Shown in pieces: positions 21,658-23,078 of a stretch of 23,078 bases of DNA. Origin of the DNA: JACPDD01 sp040900105 (GTDB taxonomy: Bacteria > Patescibacteriota > Microgenomatia > Levybacterales > UBA12049). Below the pieces are notes generated by a model. That model did no database searches. It saw only the letters and a program-made list of their open reading frames with translations, and was not told where the DNA came from. A program made the position numbers and the translations under genes. Every line of letters begins with the position of its first letter. Position 1 is the first letter of the stretch. The stretch is taken from assembly GCA_040900105.1 (NCBI GenBank), contig JBBDZP010000038.1:1-23078 (forward strand), written 5' to 3'.

Positions 21658-21695
21658 TGTCGCCTTATAGATATGGCCCATTACGCTTCTGGAAG

Positions 21696-22466
21696 TTAAA
21701 AGACTTTGAGCCTTAGCATGCTTAAAAAAAAGTCTGAATAAAAAAGACTTAGGACTGTGCCTGCCACCAAAAAGGGGCCAAAGGGAATTGTACTTCCCCG
21801 AAGCTTCTTTTTTCTCCATAAAATAAGTATGACCCCGACCATTGCGCCTGTCAAGAAAGCTAGATATAAGCCCACCACAATATTCGGAAAACCAAGGATG
21901 AGCCCCATTAAAATTGCATATTTTACATCTCCCCAGCCCATACCTTTACCTGCGGTTACAATAAGAAGAATTAGAAAAAATAAGAAAGCCCCCAAAGAGG
22001 AAAGAAAATGATTAAGGATGACTGATGAAGGATTAAGGATTAAATAAATTGCAGAAATTAAAATTGTTGGAAAAATAATTTTGTCGGGGATGATTCCGTA
22101 TTTTAAGTCAGTAAAGAATATAGAGATAAGAGATGAAACAACAATAAGCAAATATGCTAAATAGACAATACCAGCATTCGCTCCTGTTGCAAAAATAAAA
22201 GCTAGAACAAAAAGAATGCCGGTAGAAAGCTCTATGACAGGATAGTAAAAAGAAATAGGCTTCTTACAATTACGGCATTTTGCCCTAAGCGCAATAAAGG
22301 AGACTATGGGAATAAGATCATACCAAGCAATGTCTTTTTTACAATTTTCGCAGTGGCTTTTGCCAAAAATTAAGCTTTCTCCGCTAACGCTTCTGTCTAC
22401 GATAACGCCTAAGAAGGAGCCAATACAAAGTCCCAGAATGAAAATCAAAAGGAACTCAAGTAGCAT
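21696..22466 (-). CDS. pilD: Prepilin peptidase/N-methyltransferase
   Basis: This A24-family membrane aspartyl protease cleaves prepilins after Gly and methylates the new N-terminus. The 256-aa protein has a zinc-binding domain (Cys39, 42, 64, 67: CENCKK and CRNCKK), catalytic Asp120 in FTDLKYGIIPD and Asp180 in GMGWGDVKYA, and several membrane helices. It follows the pilin gene by 6 nt and would process all the prepilins in this operon. The C-terminus ends just before the assembly gap. Confidence 0.95.
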   Translation of the reverse strand: MLLEFLLIFILGLCIGSFLGVIVDRSVSGESLIFGKSHCENCKKDIAWYDLIPIVSFIALRAKCRNCKKPISFYYPVIELSTGILFVLAFIFATGANAGIVYLAYLLIVVSSLISIFFTDLKYGIIPDKIIFPTILISAIYLILNPSSVILNHFLSSLGAFLFFLILLIVTAGKGMGWGDVKYAILMGLILGFPNIVVGLYLAFLTGAMVGVILILWRKKKLRGSTIPFGPFLVAGTVLSLFYSDFFLSMLRLKVF

Positions 22467-22472
22467 GAGGCA

Positions 22473-23036
22473 TTATTGAGCGCACCAGTAGCAAGTACTG
22501 GATGCCTGAGGATCACAAGAAGCAACGCCCGCGATGGTGTATTTAGTTTCCGGTCTTAATGATTCGGATTTAGATTCCGGATCAAAGCAAACTACAGCAC
22601 TCTTTGCTGTTCCTACAGTAGTGTCTGTTACTGAGAGTCTGCTTAATATTCCGTATTGCGTAGAGAAGGTTGATTTAAGTTCACCTTCTGAGACAAGTTG
22701 CGTTAAGCAAGGATCAAAAGCCGATGCTCCGCTCTGTTGGCTTACCAAGGTGGCATTAGGAACAACTCCAACACCCATACACTCCGACCCGCCAACGGCG
22801 GTGTCATTCCAAGGATAAACGCTATGCACGGCGTAATACCTGGTTAGAGCATTATTAAGCTCAAGAGCCGTTGTTTTCCTGTTGCTGTCTGCGCCTTTTC
22901 TAAACTGTTCCAGAGGGTCAATAGTTGCAAGAAGACCAGCGGCCAAAATTCCTAAAACTCCTATAACTACAAGAAGCTCAATAAGTGTAAATCCTGAAGT
23001 TTTCCTAAAATCAGAAATCCAACTAATTTTTAACAT
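22473..23036 (-). CDS. Type IV pilin/pseudopilin, first gene of the operon
   Basis: The 187-aa protein has leader MLKISWISDFRKTSG and mature start FTLIELLVVIGVLGILAAGL, with Glu at +5. After the helix, ATIDPLEQFRKGADSNRK and a Cys-rich C-terminal part (CFDPESKSES, STCYWCAQ) follow. ATG 23036 is supported by the promoter placed 8 nt upstream. It starts the minus-strand pilus operon within the window. Confidence 0.88.
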   Translation of the reverse strand: MLKISWISDFRKTSGFTLIELLVVIGVLGILAAGLLATIDPLEQFRKGADSNRKTTALELNNALTRYYAVHSVYPWNDTAVGGSECMGVGVVPNATLVSQQSGASAFDPCLTQLVSEGELKSTFSTQYGILSRLSVTDTTVGTAKSAVVCFDPESKSESLRPETKYTIAGVASCDPQASSTCYWCAQ

Positions 23037-23044
23037 CTATATCC

Positions 23045-23073
23045 AGTAGAGCATACTAGATTTTCCTTGTCAA
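23045..23073 (-). promoter_or_regulatory. Promoter of the pilus operon (leaderless)
   Basis: On the minus strand TTGACA (23073-23068), 17 nt ending in TGC, TCTACT (23050-23045), 8 nt, ATG 23036. The -35 is full consensus and the extended -10 TGC compensates for a weaker -10. Confidence 0.55.
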
Positions 23074-23078
23074 GGGGG

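Noticed and set aside
21541..21819. ORF running through the N gap on the minus strand
   Set aside because: It is an artefact of reading through N in a frame that overlaps pilD; the real pseudopilin frame ends at 21557.
1..23078. tRNA, rRNA or riboswitch genes
   Set aside because: No cloverleaf, rRNA segment or known riboswitch core was recognised on reading; intergenic spaces are mostly under 130 nt.

Overview
The window (about 40% G+C by eye) carries densely packed, overlapping housekeeping genes on the plus strand and a type IV pilus/pseudopilin operon on the minus strand. It looks like a member of the Candidate Phyla Radiation (Patescibacteria), most plausibly the Microgenomates side. That placement is inferred from gene style: a shortened PheT lacking the tRNA-binding domain, a CPR-style prepilin cluster, REP-like palindromes inside genes, and a Y1 (RAYT-type) transposase. 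No rRNA or marker phylogeny was available. UGA acts as an ordinary stop (rnc and a chain of ATGA overlaps), so the SR1/Gracilibacteria UGA-Gly code is not used. A run of 100 N at 21558-21657 marks an assembly gap.

Layout. 1-1905: 3' end of thrS, then infC, rpmI, a possible 47-codon small gene and rplT, closed by a rho-independent terminator. 1935-4888: pheS-pheT. 4885-7218 (minus): a class A penicillin-binding protein, convergent with pheT (stop codons overlap) and divergent from tyrS. 7267-9767: tyrS and a PurD-like ATP-grasp ligase. 9776-11952: a 35-codon membrane microprotein and recG. 11953-12694: a RAYT-type transposase gene between inverted palindromes, followed by a decayed copy of a recG 3' end. 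12783-13433: a HAD-family protein. 13472-15911: rpmF-nusB-rnc, then rpsP-khpA-trmD. 15895-23036 (minus): a pilin, pilD, five type II/IV pseudopilin genes (one cut by the gap), a PilX-like protein, pilM, pilN and pilO.

The plus-strand genes serve translation, rRNA processing, tRNA charging and modification, and repair. The PBP builds cell wall. The minus-strand operon supplies the pilin subunits, their processing peptidase and the PilMNO alignment complex. The PilB/PilT/PilC motor and platform genes are not in view.

Four patterns cut across the genes. (1) Nearly every transcription-unit start has a -10 hexamer 6-8 nt before the start codon, predicting leaderless mRNAs; Shine-Dalgarno sequences appear mainly inside the infC-rpmI-rplT operon. 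(2) Palindromes with a shared core and variable arms sit between rpmI and rplT and in frame inside pheT. (3) Heptanucleotide tandem repeats encode unusually long prepilin leader peptides in two pseudopilin genes, and the assembly gap falls at the same position of a third. (4) A diverged recG 3' end beyond the transposase unit records recombination or replacement at this locus.
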